A stretch of DNA of 64,000 bases from Streptomyces sp. MH60 (lineage in GTDB: Bacteria > Actinomycetota > Actinomycetes > Streptomycetales > Streptomycetaceae). Below, in pieces: positions 35,539 through 44,200 of the stretch (its first letter is position 1; each line of letters starts with the position of its first letter). The notes beneath the pieces were generated by a model that was not told the DNA's origin, did not search any database, and saw only the letters and a list, made by a program, of their open reading frames with translations. The stretch covers positions 370,598 through 434,597 of the forward strand of contig NZ_MULI01000001.1 in NCBI RefSeq assembly GCF_002939385.1, written 5' to 3'. A program made the translations under genes and the position numbers.

Positions 35539-36633
35539 GTAGCGGACAGGCTCCATGCTCCGGCCGAGCGCACCTGGTAGTAGCCGCGGCCGGGCCACTG
35601 GAACGTATGCACCCCGGTGCGACCCTCGGTCACCGTCACCCAGTAGGCGAGGCGGTCGTCCAGCGCCTCCAACTGGATCAGGCCCGGTCCCACGTAGTGC
35701 AAGACACCTGGGCCCGGTTCCCCTCTATAGTGCACGACATCCGATCCGGTCCCGTTGATCTCGTCGTGGAAGCGCGGGACTTCTCGCAGCGGGGCCGCAC
35801 TCGCCGTCCACCCCTCCTGTTCGCCGGCCGCAGACACACGGAAGGCGATTGCCTTACGCCCTTCCGGCAGCGGAATCCGGGCGGTGATGGGGGTACCGTC
35901 GCCGGACAGCCGGTACAGGCGTGAAGAACGCCTTCCTGCCGCCCTCGAAGCGTAGCTGGACTTGTGCCTGCCCGATGGTCGAGAAGACCATCACGGCCGG
36001 GCGGTACGACGGCATTTGCAGCTGATGGATCTGCTCGCCGCTGCCTCCCTTCCCGCTCACCTGCAGCTGAGGGACACGCGTCGGCATCGTCGGGCGAGGT
36101 TTGGCCCCACGTGGCTGTGCGCTGACTCTGCTGCCTGGCCCCGGCTGTCTCGGAGTGCTTGGGCTCGGGTTCTCCGTCAGGCGGACCGCGTCAGCTGCGC
36201 ATACGGCGATGTTGCGAGCGGCGCCCCTGGGAGGCGCCCAGCTGACTTGCCGGACGGCCCGACCGTGCCGGGCGTCGAAAAAGCACAGCGGCATGTGCTC
36301 TGGCAGCGGTCGGCCGGCGATCAGGGCATCCAGACAGGCCAGCGCGTGCCTGCCCTCGTCCAGAGTGCGCAGGACATCGAGTGTTTCCGCCCGCCTCCAA
36401 TTGCCGGCGACGTCCCGCTTTGCCTGGTCGTATGCGTCAAGGGCACGCGCCAGCTCGGCCCGCATCTCATCGGTGGCGCCGGGCTGGCCGGGGCTGAAGG
36501 AATGGACGTCTACAGCCTCACCGAAGGCCGTGATCTCGGCCTCTCTCTCGGCCGTTGCCGACTCGCCGCGTCCGTACCATGGCCACAACCGGCGGATCCC
36601 CCCGCCCACCCCTCTACGCATGGTCGCAATCAT
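35535..36633 (-). pseudogene. Conserved Streptomyces hypothetical protein, frameshifted
   Basis: Two frames together read as one protein of about 365 residues. The first frame includes RRLWPWYGRGESATAERE, DVLRTLDEGRHALACLDALI, LPEHMPLCFFDARHGRAVR and QVSWAPPRGAARNIAVCAAD, then VMVFSTIGQAQVQLRFEGGR. It breaks after KAFFTPV. The next frame continues LYRLSGDGTPITARIPLPEG, RKAIAFRVSAAGE and ends GRGYYQVRSAGAWSLSAT at 35535. The join lies near 35918 and needs one base. Either the gene is dead or the base is a sequencing error. The CFFDxRHGxxVRxVxWAPPxG core is one I associate with uncharacterised Streptomyces proteins. No enzymatic motif is evident. Confidence 0.5.
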
Positions 36634-36820
36634 GCCGCACGGCCCAGCAGGCACGTCCTGAGGTCGGCGACTGAGCACGGAGCGGCCAACTGGAGAACTC
36701 AGTGGCCGACTGAGCGTCGTAGGTGGCCCGTCCGGCCACCTACGACGCTCACGGTCCGGGACGAATGATGCGGGGCGCGGTCGGGTTCAGATGTCAGGGC
36801 AGCGGACGATGACCGGCAGG

Positions 36821-37150
36821 TCAGGGTGCCGCGGTGTCCGGGCAGGCGGTGAGAAGTGACCGGGCGCGGTTTCGGAGGGTTTCGTCCTGGTGGATGACGC
36901 GGTCTTCGATTCCCGAGCGGACCACCCGGGCGTCGCCGTCGGCGAGAGCGGCAAGTCGGCGCGCGTGGTCGTCGGTCAATGCGTCGAGGCCGAGTGCCTC
37001 CAGGGCGTCGCAGGCGCCTGCCGGATCGGCGTCCGATTCGGCCGACCGCAAGGCGGCCTCGGCGAGCGCGGTGCGGTCCAGCGAGGGGGGTTCGGCCACG
37101 GCCGTGAGGGCCAGCACCGCGGCCGGTGCCTGTACAGCGTGCACCGTCAC
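36821..37150 (-). CDS. Hypothetical protein
   Basis: The minus frame from GTG 37150 encodes about 109 residues, beginning VTVHAVQAPAAVLALTAVAE. It is Ala/Asp/Arg-rich and helical, with SAESDADPAGACDALEALGL and DALTDDHARRLAALADGDAR, and looks like a small helical-repeat protein. The open frame extends upstream to 37342 but that part overlaps a plus-strand remnant. No family recognised. Confidence 0.45.
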   Translation of the reverse strand: MTVHAVQAPAAVLALTAVAEPPSLDRTALAEAALRSAESDADPAGACDALEALGLDALTDDHARRLAALADGDARVVRSGIEDRVIHQDETLRNRARSLLTACPDTAAP

Positions 37151-37303
37151 GGCCGGGACGAGATACTCCGCACCGCCTACAGCGATCACGACCTCGTGGT
37201 GTTCCTCGAAGGCGCCGGCATCGACGACGCAGAGGCTGTGCTGGAAGACCGGCGGTGGGTGGAGTGGCGCGGCGGCCCTGCTCGCGATTTCCGTGCCGCC
37301 TGA
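37126..37303 (+). pseudogene. Hypothetical protein C-terminal remnant
   Basis: The plus frame ends GRDEILRTAYSDHDLVVFLE, GAGIDDAEAVLEDRRWVEWR and GGPARDFRAA with a stop near 37303. The pattern looks like a protein C-terminus (YSDHDLVVFLE), but sequence before GRDEIL is Arg/Gly read-through, so the 5' part has been lost. It overlaps the previous feature on the other strand, so only one of the two is likely to be real. Confidence 0.3.
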
Positions 37304-37347
37304 CCCACAGGCGCACACAGAGCTAGCGGGCGTCGAAGGCATCGGGC

Positions 37348-37590
37348 ATGACCTGGACGCTGCCGGAGCCGATGCTCACCACACCAGTGCCCAGCCCCGA
37401 CTTGCCAGCCGGAGCCGCCGCTGAGCCGAGGTGGGACGGCTACCGTGCCCAGCTCGCCCGCCACGCGGATGGGCGGGTGCTGCTGGGCTCGATGCAGGGC
37501 ACCGACATGACCGCCGCGGCCCCCGGAAAACCAGGGCGAGGCCCTCGCGCAGATGCCCGGGTACACCGGCCTGGACGGTGTTATGTGACC
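37348..37590 (+). pseudogene. ATP-dependent DNA ligase N-terminal remnant, catalytic Lys lost
   Basis: The frame from ATG 37348 reads MTWTLPEPMLTTPVPSPDLP, then AGAAAEPRWDGYRAQLARHA and DGRVLLGSMQGTDMTAA. This is the start of the adenylation domain of LigC/LigD-type ATP-dependent ligases. The motif I sequence that normally reads E-P-K-W-D-G-x-R has Arg in place of the adenylated Lys. The frame then breaks; a neighbouring frame continues AQMPGYTGLDGV and stops. Only about 75 residues survive. It is a relic of a repair or end-joining ligase gene. Confidence 0.68.
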
Positions 37591-37728
37591 TGTACAGGTG
37601 ATTCAGCCCCAGGGTGTCTCAGGCGGTACACCTCCGTAGACGAGACACGTTCGCCGCCGGTGGCTCGGGGAGCCCAAGGAAGGAAATAGGGCTGCGCGGC
37701 GTTGGCGCGGCACAGATAGCCTGCGCGA

Positions 37729-38670
37729 ATGAAGCGGATGCAGCGGGCGGCCGGAGCGGTCGTCGGCTCGGCGGTGGGTGACGCCCTGGGGGCTCCCTTC
37801 GAGTTCGGTCCCCCGGGAGCGTTTTCCGTACGGTTTCCCGCGCCCAGTGCCGGTGGGGAGATGTGCGGAGGCGGTGGCTGGGATCCCGGCGAGGCCACTG
37901 ACGACACGCAGATGGCCGTCTTGGTCGCGGAGTCGCTGCTGGAGCGGGGCGGGCTGGATCTGCCGGACATCTTCGCCCGCTTCCAGCGTTGGGCAGCGGC
38001 AGACCCGAAGGACATCGGCTTGCAGACCGAGGACGTCCTGGCCAACGGCATGCCCTGGGATCTCGCTGCCGGGATCCATTTTCAGGTCAACCGGCGGGCA
38101 GCGGGAAACGGCTCCTTGATGCGGGCGTCGACGTCCGCGGTCTACTTCGCGGCCGCCGGCCAGGAAGCCACCACGGACGCGGCCCGCCGCATCGCTGCCC
38201 TGACCCACGGCGACCGCGCGGCCTGGGAAGGCACCGCGATCTTCCACGAACTCATCCGCGTCACGTTCGAGGACACCGACCCTCTCACTGTGCTCCCGGA
38301 CGTTCTCGCTCTTGTCCATCCCGACCACCGGGGCCGCTACACCACCGTTCTCGCGCCCGACTGGCACCCCGACGAGGCGACCGAGTTCAACGGTGCCGTC
38401 TGGCCCTGCCTCGGCTCTGCCGCCTGGGCTCTGCGCACCACCACTACCTTCGAAGACGCGATACGCGCGGCGATCGACCTCGGCGGGGACACGGACACCG
38501 TCGCCGCGGTGACCGGAGGCCTCGCCGGGGCGTACTACGGGCTGGACGCAATCCCCGCCCGCTGGACCCAGCCGCTCCATGTCCCCCTTCCGGGCTTCGA
38601 CGGACGGGTGCTGGACCTGGCAAACCTGCTTCAGCTCGCACACCGCCTCCTGGAGGAAGACCCGCGGTGA
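37729..38670 (+). CDS. ADP-ribosylglycohydrolase family protein (DraG-like)
   Basis: This 313-residue all-helical hydrolase shows the family's metal-binding motifs: AVVGSAVGDALGAPFEFG near the start, GEATDDTQMAV (T-D-D-T) near residue 60 and LGGDTDTVAAVTGGLAGAYY (G-G-D-T-D-T) near residue 250. The acidic residues hold two Mg2+ ions that position ADP-ribose for removal from proteins or small molecules. The length is normal and all motifs are kept, so the gene looks functional. It stands alone beside the ligase remnant. Substrates could be ADP-ribosylated proteins, nucleic acids or metabolites. Confidence 0.9.
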   Translation: MKRMQRAAGAVVGSAVGDALGAPFEFGPPGAFSVRFPAPSAGGEMCGGGGWDPGEATDDTQMAVLVAESLLERGGLDLPDIFARFQRWAAADPKDIGLQTEDVLANGMPWDLAAGIHFQVNRRAAGNGSLMRASTSAVYFAAAGQEATTDAARRIAALTHGDRAAWEGTAIFHELIRVTFEDTDPLTVLPDVLALVHPDHRGRYTTVLAPDWHPDEATEFNGAVWPCLGSAAWALRTTTTFEDAIRAAIDLGGDTDTVAAVTGGLAGAYYGLDAIPARWTQPLHVPLPGFDGRVLDLANLLQLAHRLLEEDPR

Positions 38671-38816
38671 GACACACGTGAGAGCTCACATAAACGGCGA
38701 GCGGGTGAAATGGGAGTCCGGGCGCCTCGCGTTCGTGAGACTGCAGCAGCGCCTTTAGGAGACCTCCGGCAGTACCGTGAACCCCTCGTCCCTGGGTAGC
38801 TGCCCGAGCACGGTCA

Positions 38817-39153
38817 GTGCGCCGGTGGCCTGGTCGACCACCGTGCGTGAGGCGAGTGAGCCGTCGGATCTTCTCCGCTTCCAGGCGCTCCAGCTCGGCC
38901 GTCGGCATGTTCGGCGACCGACGCGACGAACCGAGACACAAAAGATTCGACTTGCTCGCGCGCGCGGTTCGAAGGACATGTGCTCGGTCGCCGCGGCACT
39001 GCCGCAGATGGCCAGCACGGCGTCGACGTCCTCGTGGGCGAGTTCGCGCAGACCGAGACGGGGGCCGCAGCGGCTGATCGGGCACATGGCCCGGAACACA
39101 CCATATTCGAGCCTCCAGCAGAGCTTCTGAGTCGATGCGCCCCCCTGTGTCAC
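38817..39153 (-). pseudogene. GNAT acetyltransferase fragment, frameshifted
   Basis: The minus strand encodes PRLGLRELAHEDVDAVLAIC, GSAAATEHMSFEPRAR and, after a frame change, EQVESFVSRFVASVAEHADG. This is the N-terminal strand-helix region of a GCN5-related acetyltransferase. The acetyl-CoA-binding motif is missing because the frame drifts into low-complexity sequence. A neighbouring frame ends with VVDQATGALTVLGQLPRDEG, which is not acetyltransferase-like. Confidence 0.5.
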
Positions 39154-39179
39154 CTCTCGAAAGAGACACTAATGAGACG

Positions 39180-39527
39180 CTACTGGGTGAAGGCGATCGT
39201 CAGGGTGACGGCGACGGGTGCCAGGTACAGGACCGGGAAGGCGACGGTCTTGTACGAGCGGGCGCGCAGGACAGTGACGACGGCCCCGACGAAGTAGAGG
39301 ATCAGACCCACTGCCGCGGCCACCCCCACGGCCGGCACGGCCAAGCCGGCCAGCAGCCCCGCCGCCCCCAGCAGTTTGGCCACGGCGAGCGGGGTCCACC
39401 AGGGGCGGGGCACTCCGTAGGAGACCAGCGGGTCGACGACGAAGGGCGCGCGGCGCAACAGCGAGACGCCCGAGAAACCCACCCACAGGGCGGTGAGGAC
39501 GGTGATGACGATTGCGGTCACAGACAT
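39180..39527 (-). CDS. DoxX-family membrane protein
   Basis: This 115-residue integral membrane protein has four hydrophobic helices: TAIVITVLTALWVGFSGVSL, a mid-length second helix containing LAVAKLLGAAGLLAGLAVP, VGVAAAVGLILYFVGAVVTV, and AFPVLYLAPVAVTLTIAFTQ at the end. The segment between helices 1 and 2 (YGVPRPWWTPLAVAKLLGA) is typical of DoxX-like proteins. Their role is poorly known (quinone or thiol redox balance has been proposed for relatives). It is divergent from a broken LysR gene, a common regulator-target arrangement. Confidence 0.85.
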   Translation of the reverse strand: MSVTAIVITVLTALWVGFSGVSLLRRAPFVVDPLVSYGVPRPWWTPLAVAKLLGAAGLLAGLAVPAVGVAAAVGLILYFVGAVVTVLRARSYKTVAFPVLYLAPVAVTLTIAFTQ

Positions 39528-39723
39528 CGGTGCAGCTCCCGGATGGTACGAGTGGGATGGAACGAATAGACGTGCCGCCAGGGCGGTACCGGCAGTCTGT
39601 TTCGGAAGCCGTGGACCATCAACGTCTGCTTTTGAAAGAATCGATCACACGTGGGTTATTGATGGCGGATGCGGGCGAAGCCCCGGACGTCTCCGAGTCC
39701 GAGGAACGAGGCGGGGCGGGCAC

Positions 39724-40633
39724 ATGGAGATGCGGGACATCGAAATATTTCTGACGCTCGCCGAGGAACTGCACTTCGGACGTACCGCGAACCGTCTGTA
39801 CGTGTCCCAGGCCAGGGTCAGTCAGGCCATCAAGGCGCAGGAACGACGCATCGGGGGCCGGCTCTTCCTGCGCAACCAGCCGGTCGGTGCGGCTCACCCC
39901 GCTCGGTGAAGGCCTGGCTCAGAAGCTGCGGGCCGGCTACGACGGCATCCAGCAGGCGCTGGCCGTGGCCACCGCCACCGCCGGACGGGCCGAGGGCACC
40001 CTCACCATCGGGGTCATGGGCGCACTCGGCCACGAACTAGCGCCCTTGGCAACCGACTTCACCGCACGCCACCCGGACTGCCGGATCACCTTCCAGGAAG
40101 TGCACTTCAGCGATCCGTTCACCGCGCTGAGACAGAGGAAAACCGACGCGGCTCCGCTGTGGCTGCCAGTACAAGAACCCGACCTGACCGTCGGACCGAT
40201 CGTGCTGAGGGAGGGCCGAGTGCTCGCGGTCGGCACGACCCATGCCCTTGCCCAGCGGGCCGAGGCGGGCCGAGGCGGACCTGGAGGACCAGGGTGACCA
40301 CCCTGCCCTGACCGTGGACCACGGGCTTCCGGAGTCGTGGATCAGGGCCATGCTCCCCTCCCGGACCCCCCCTCGGACGCCCCGTCACCCCGACAGGCCC
40401 ACCGACGCAGTCCTTCCATGAAATCCTCACGCACGTCGCGGCCGGAACCGGCATCTGCCCCCTCAACGCCCACGTCCTGCGCTACTACACACACCCCGGC
40501 GTGTGGTTCCTCCCCATGCCCAACGCCCCCACCACCGAATGGGCACTGGGTCTGGTGCGCCGAAGCCGAGCCGCCACGCGTGCGGGCATTTGCCGAGTTC
40601 GTCCGCGCGCTCGCCCCCCAGACCACCCCGTGA
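39724..40633 (+). pseudogene. LysR-family regulator with several frameshifts
   Basis: The first frame encodes the helix-turn-helix: MEMRDIEIFLTLAEELHFGR, then TANRLYVSQARVSQAIKAQE. It breaks near 39890. A second frame continues RLTPLGEGLAQKLRAGYDGI, GTLTIGVMGALGHELAPLAT and FTARHPDCRITFQEVHFSDP. It breaks again near 40290. Other frames supply FHEILTHVAAGTGICPLNAH, VLRYYTHPGVWFLPMPNAP and the tail FAEFVRALAPQTTP. Each piece is in the right order for one LysR protein of about 300 residues, so it is a recently inactivated regulator rather than noise. It is divergent from the DoxX gene and presumably once controlled it. Confidence 0.7.
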
Positions 40634-41628
40634 CCCGCCAAGCCCCCTTGCCCGGGCACACCCCGGCGGCGGGAGACACCCTCTGCCGCGTTGGGTGTCG
40701 TGCCGTGTGAACACACCGGGTTGATCTCCCATGGAGCCGAGCGGCTGCCCGTGCCCGGCGCAGACACCGAGCACAACCGTCATGACCCGCTGTCCGCCTT
40801 CCTCTTCGCTCCGTGACAGCGACCCGCACTCATCTGCTGACGTCGACTGCGCGCTCTGGTGAACGATGGCATGTTCCGGCCGACGGTCGCGGGTTGCCTG
40901 TCGCAGCACCGTGGCCACCTTGGGCTGCCCGTCCGCCGTGAGCCAGGACGCACGCGCCGAGGCGGCACCATGACCAGCCGCCCACGGTCGGCTTCGGGAC
41001 GGTGGACCCGCCTCCCCAAAGCCCCGGCGGCGCGTTCGAGGGATCCGGCGCGGCCGAGGTCGGCGGTCTGTTCGGGGGTCCTCCAGTACGGGCCGGGTGC
41101 GGTGTTACGCAGGCGGGCGAAGGGGACGACCCTGTCGGTGGGCCTCACGGTGGCGGTCGTCCAGGAGGAGGCGGATCCAGACCGCACGGCAGGCGGGGCG
41201 GAGCCAAGGCTGTAGCCGCTTTCGGAGCGCTGCCGGCCGGGGCGGACACGTTCCTGGCAGGAATGCGCTGGAGCGTACTGCTCGCGGCGACCGGTCTACT
41301 GGCCGGCGTGGGTGCAATGCTGACACGTCCACGAGCCGGAAGTGCCGGTGCCCCGGCAGTCACATCAGGACCAGTCGGCCCGGGCGGCCTCGACGGTGAT
41401 CTTTACAGCGGTGAGCTTTACGAGGGCATGCATCCCTTGTTTGCGCAGAATGCCTAGAGGTGGGGCGATTCGCGGGCGAAGCGGGCGGCGGGTGAGGCGT
41501 GGGAGCAGGCCTGGCCGACCGTGCTGCCCCGCTCGGGCTGCCCGGGGAGGCGGGTGAGCGCCTGGCTGCGCGGGCCGCGCTGCTGGACGGCGTGCTTCGG
41601 GGTGACACGGGACAGTGGTGGACCTGGC
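40634..41628. other. Gene-poor region, possible MFS remnant
   Basis: No complete gene is visible in these 995 bases. Near 41245-41350 the plus strand reads GADTFLAGMRWSVLLAATGL and LAGVGAMLTRP, which resembles the last membrane segment of a drug-type MFS transporter. Nothing before or after supports a full gene. The rest has only Arg/Pro/Gly-rich open frames. Confidence 0.35.
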
Positions 41629-42219
41629 TCAGATGCCGGGTCCCGGGCTCTGGCTGTCCGCGGCGGTGTTGTCGGTGCCGATCTCGGTCGGCGGCGCTTC
41701 GATGGGGAAGAGGATCGGGCTGATCAGGTACTGCGTGCGGTCGGGTGATGGCTCGTTGGCCAGGTGGGGGGCAATCGCCTCCCGCATCCCGTCGATCATC
41801 CCGTGCAGTTCCTCAGGACTGAGCCAGACGGCATGCTGCCGGTAGCCAACCAGGTCGGCTACCGGATCGGCTGTGTCACGGCCGAGATACGCGGTGAATT
41901 CGGCAGTCAGGACCGCCAGAGCGGCGGCGAATGCGCTGCGGTGGTCGTCGAGCGAGAGTGAATTGGCCGTCGCTGTATTGATCCCCGCGCGGTCGCGACG
42001 CAGCCGGTAGCGCCGCTCGACCGCGCCGCGCACGCGCCGCTCCAGGGCGACTTCCAGGACCCCGCCGGCTGCGAGCAGGTCGACGTGCCGGTAAACCGTG
42101 GCCTTCGAAACGTCCTGAATGCGGTCGCACAGGTCGGCGGTGGTCAGTTCCCTGCCGCCGCGCATCGCATGAACCACTCGCAACCGCACCGGGTGGGCCA
42201 GGAGTTCGAAAGCATCCAT
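41629..42219 (-). CDS. ArsR-like helix-turn-helix transcriptional regulator
   Basis: This 196-residue protein has an N-terminal winged helix: MDAFELLAHPVRLRVVHAMR, then ELTTADLCDRIQDVSKATVY and RHVDLLAAGGVLEVA. The Y-R-H-V-x-x-L recognition helix resembles the ArsR/YjdC group that regulates via a helical C-terminal effector domain, here about residues 80-165. The C-terminus is a Pro/Ser-rich tail. It is divergent from the hydrolase gene at 42278 across a 58-base gap, so it probably represses that gene and itself. The gap contains ATGATCTCAT, a possible operator half-site pair. The effector is unknown. Confidence 0.85.
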   Translation of the reverse strand: MDAFELLAHPVRLRVVHAMRGGRELTTADLCDRIQDVSKATVYRHVDLLAAGGVLEVALERRVRGAVERRYRLRRDRAGINTATANSLSLDDHRSAFAAALAVLTAEFTAYLGRDTADPVADLVGYRQHAVWLSPEELHGMIDGMREAIAPHLANEPSPDRTQYLISPILFPIEAPPTEIGTDNTAADSQSPGPGI

Positions 42220-42277
42220 CCCATAATGATCTCATGTCATGCTACCGTTCGCAGCTCTTGAGAAAGGTGGTGATGGC

Positions 42278-43264
42278 GTGTCTGACAGTGCTGCGACGGA
42301 GGTCATGACCGGATCAGAACTTGTTTGGACGCCGCCGCCCTATGCCGAACCCGGCTGCTTCAGCGAGCACGAGGTCACTGTCGGCAGCGGCCCATTCGCG
42401 GTGTCAGGCACGGTGAGCGTCCCCCGCGGGCAGGCGCCCGGCCCCGGCGTGGTGCTGCTCGCCGGTGGTGGGCCGTTCGACCGCGACGAGACCAGTGGGC
42501 CGAACAAGCCGCTCAAGGATCTGGCCTGGGGGCTCGCCAGCCGTGGGACGACGGTGCTGCGCTTCGACAAGGCTACATACGCCCACCGCGATGTGGCCGC
42601 GGCATCGGACCTGACGATGACGCGGGAGTACGTGCCGCATGCGGTCGACGCGGTCGGTCTGCTCCGTAGCCATCGTTCGGTGGACCCCGGGCGGGTCTTC
42701 GTCCTCGGCCACAGCATGGGCGGCAAGGTCGCCCCAGCCGTCGCCGTCGCCGCACCCACGGTGGCGGGTCTGGTGATCATGGCCGGTGACACGCAGCCGA
42801 TGCACCACGCCGCTGTCCGCGTCGTCAGCCACCTCGCCACCGTGCTTCCCGACCAGGTCCCACCCGCGGTCGTCGAGACCTTCCAGCGGCAGGCCGCCCT
42901 GGTCGACAGCGCGGAACTCACGCCTTCGACCCCAGCAGCGGATCTGCCGTTCGGTCTGTCCGCGCCGTACTGGCTCGAACTGCGTGACTACGACCCGGTC
43001 ACGATCGCGGCCGGACTCGGCAAGCCGATGCTCATCCTCCAAGGAGGCCGCGATTACCAGGTGACCGTCGCCAACGACCTGGTGCGATGGCGGAGGGGCC
43101 TGGCCGGCCGCCCGGAAGCCGATATCCGTGTCTACGAAGCCGACAACCACCTCTTCTTCCCAGGCGCAGGACCCTCCACCCCCGCCGAATACGGCACTCC
43201 GCAGCATGTCGACCCCGCCGTCATTGCCGACATAGCCCATTGGCTCAGCCGCGGCCAGAGATGA
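42278..43264 (+). CDS. Alpha/beta hydrolase
   Basis: This protein has about 328 residues from a GTG at 42278, with AAAGGTGG seven bases upstream. The oxyanion region LAGGGPFDRDETSG, the nucleophile elbow LGHSMGGKVAP (Ser near residue 146), the acid in ILQGGRDYQV and the His in EADNHLFFPG make a full catalytic triad. The domain belongs to the dienelactone-hydrolase/peptidase S9-like esterases, often annotated as alpha/beta fold hydrolases of unknown substrate. Divergent transcription with the ArsR-like regulator suggests an inducible detoxifying or catabolic esterase. Confidence 0.87.
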   Translation: MSDSAATEVMTGSELVWTPPPYAEPGCFSEHEVTVGSGPFAVSGTVSVPRGQAPGPGVVLLAGGGPFDRDETSGPNKPLKDLAWGLASRGTTVLRFDKATYAHRDVAAASDLTMTREYVPHAVDAVGLLRSHRSVDPGRVFVLGHSMGGKVAPAVAVAAPTVAGLVIMAGDTQPMHHAAVRVVSHLATVLPDQVPPAVVETFQRQAALVDSAELTPSTPAADLPFGLSAPYWLELRDYDPVTIAAGLGKPMLILQGGRDYQVTVANDLVRWRRGLAGRPEADIRVYEADNHLFFPGAGPSTPAEYGTPQHVDPAVIADIAHWLSRGQR

Positions 43265-43329
43265 GCGTCCGCGCCGCCTGTGAGCCAGCGGCCGGCAGCC
43301 TCCTGCACCAGAACAGTGCCGCCCCGCGC

Positions 43330-43560
43330 GCCAAGGAAGGTGCCCACTCGCCCTCGCTGGCGCCGACGGCGCCACCGTCGCCCCACTCGGGTCGGAGCCG
43401 TACCAAGCCCGTGCCGACCTCGCCTACGTGCCGTTCGACGACGCCCATCCGGTCGAGTACGCGTTGACGTGGCGGGCCGACAACTGGTCGGCCGCACTGC
43501 GCGTCCTCACCCGTACCATCACCGACCTCACCTCAGAACTCCTCGCCCATGACCAGGCCA
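43330..43560 (+). pseudogene. LysR effector-domain C-terminal remnant
   Basis: The plus strand carries SEPYQARADLAYVPFDDAHP and VEYALTWRADNWSAALRVLT. This pattern (V-P-[FL]-x-D-A-x-P-x-x-Y-x-L-x-W-R) closes many LysR-type regulators. The frame is split near 43428 and the DNA-binding half is absent. It lies just downstream of the hydrolase and may be a trace of a second, older regulator. Confidence 0.45.
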
Positions 43561-43604
43561 ACGGCCGAAACCGCGACGGTCACAAGCTCCGGCGGACACA
43601 CCCT

Positions 43605-43943
43605 TTAGTCGAGCATGCGCAGCACGCTGTCCGGCCGACAGTCCGGGCACGCTGTGACACCCTCTGCGAGGGTGCGCCGGGCCTGCTCCCGCTCGATGCC
43701 CTTGCTGTGCTTGCCCCTGTTCGAGCAGCCGCCGACGTGAACGTAGACAGGCGGGCTGTGTCCGTTCAGGCCCTGTTCCAGTAGCCAGTCGGGCGGGGGC
43801 GGCTTCTGCTCAGTGCCGCGTCGTCGTTCGGCGTCGCGCCGTTCTTCCTCGGCGACCCATTGGCGGGTGCGGTCCAGGTCACGCAGCTGCACCCGCTCAA
43901 GGAAGCGCAGCAGTGTCAGCCGCGTCGACCCTGGATCGTTCAC
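43605..43943 (-). CDS. DUF6233-family protein
   Basis: This 112-residue protein begins MNDPGSTRLTLLRFLERVQL. It contains a basic helix (TRQWVAEEERRDAERRR), PPPDWLLEQGLNGHSPPVYV, HVGGCSNRGKHSKGIEREQA and ARRTLAEGVTACPDCRPDSV. The Cys pairs HVGGC and ACPDC match DUF6233, and the length is normal for the family, unlike the longer copy at 35 kb. Function unknown. A small zinc or nucleic-acid binding role is conceivable from the Cys/His pattern. Confidence 0.8.
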   Translation of the reverse strand: MNDPGSTRLTLLRFLERVQLRDLDRTRQWVAEEERRDAERRRGTEQKPPPPDWLLEQGLNGHSPPVYVHVGGCSNRGKHSKGIEREQARRTLAEGVTACPDCRPDSVLRMLD

Positions 43944-44004
43944 AGGTTCGATTCTGTGATGTGCCGCTCACACGGCAATCCAGGGGTGGACCGATCTCTC
44001 GCAG

Positions 44005-44068
44005 CGAAGGTTGAGCTTTGTCACCGAAGTTTGGTGACCGCTAGGTTTCTCGCCGAAGGTTGAGTGAT
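44005..44068. repeat. CGAAGGTTGAG repeats and GTCACC/GGTGAC hairpin
   Basis: CGAAGGTTGAGC at 44005-44016 and CGAAGGTTGAGTGAT at 44054-44068 are direct repeats. Between them, GTCACC and GGTGAC (44020-44038) form a short palindrome. Inverted copies of both repeat forms are found at 45129-45156, on the other side of the YwqG-like gene. Confidence 0.65.
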
Positions 44069-44200
44069 CGTTTAAGGCTGACTGTCTGGGGAGACGGCGC
44101 ACCCCAGACGCCGTTTCCCATCTCGCCTACCCCGGGCTCAGACGCCTTCGTTGTCCCGGAGGCCACGGGGTTGTCGGTGGCGGGAACTACAGTCGCCGGT

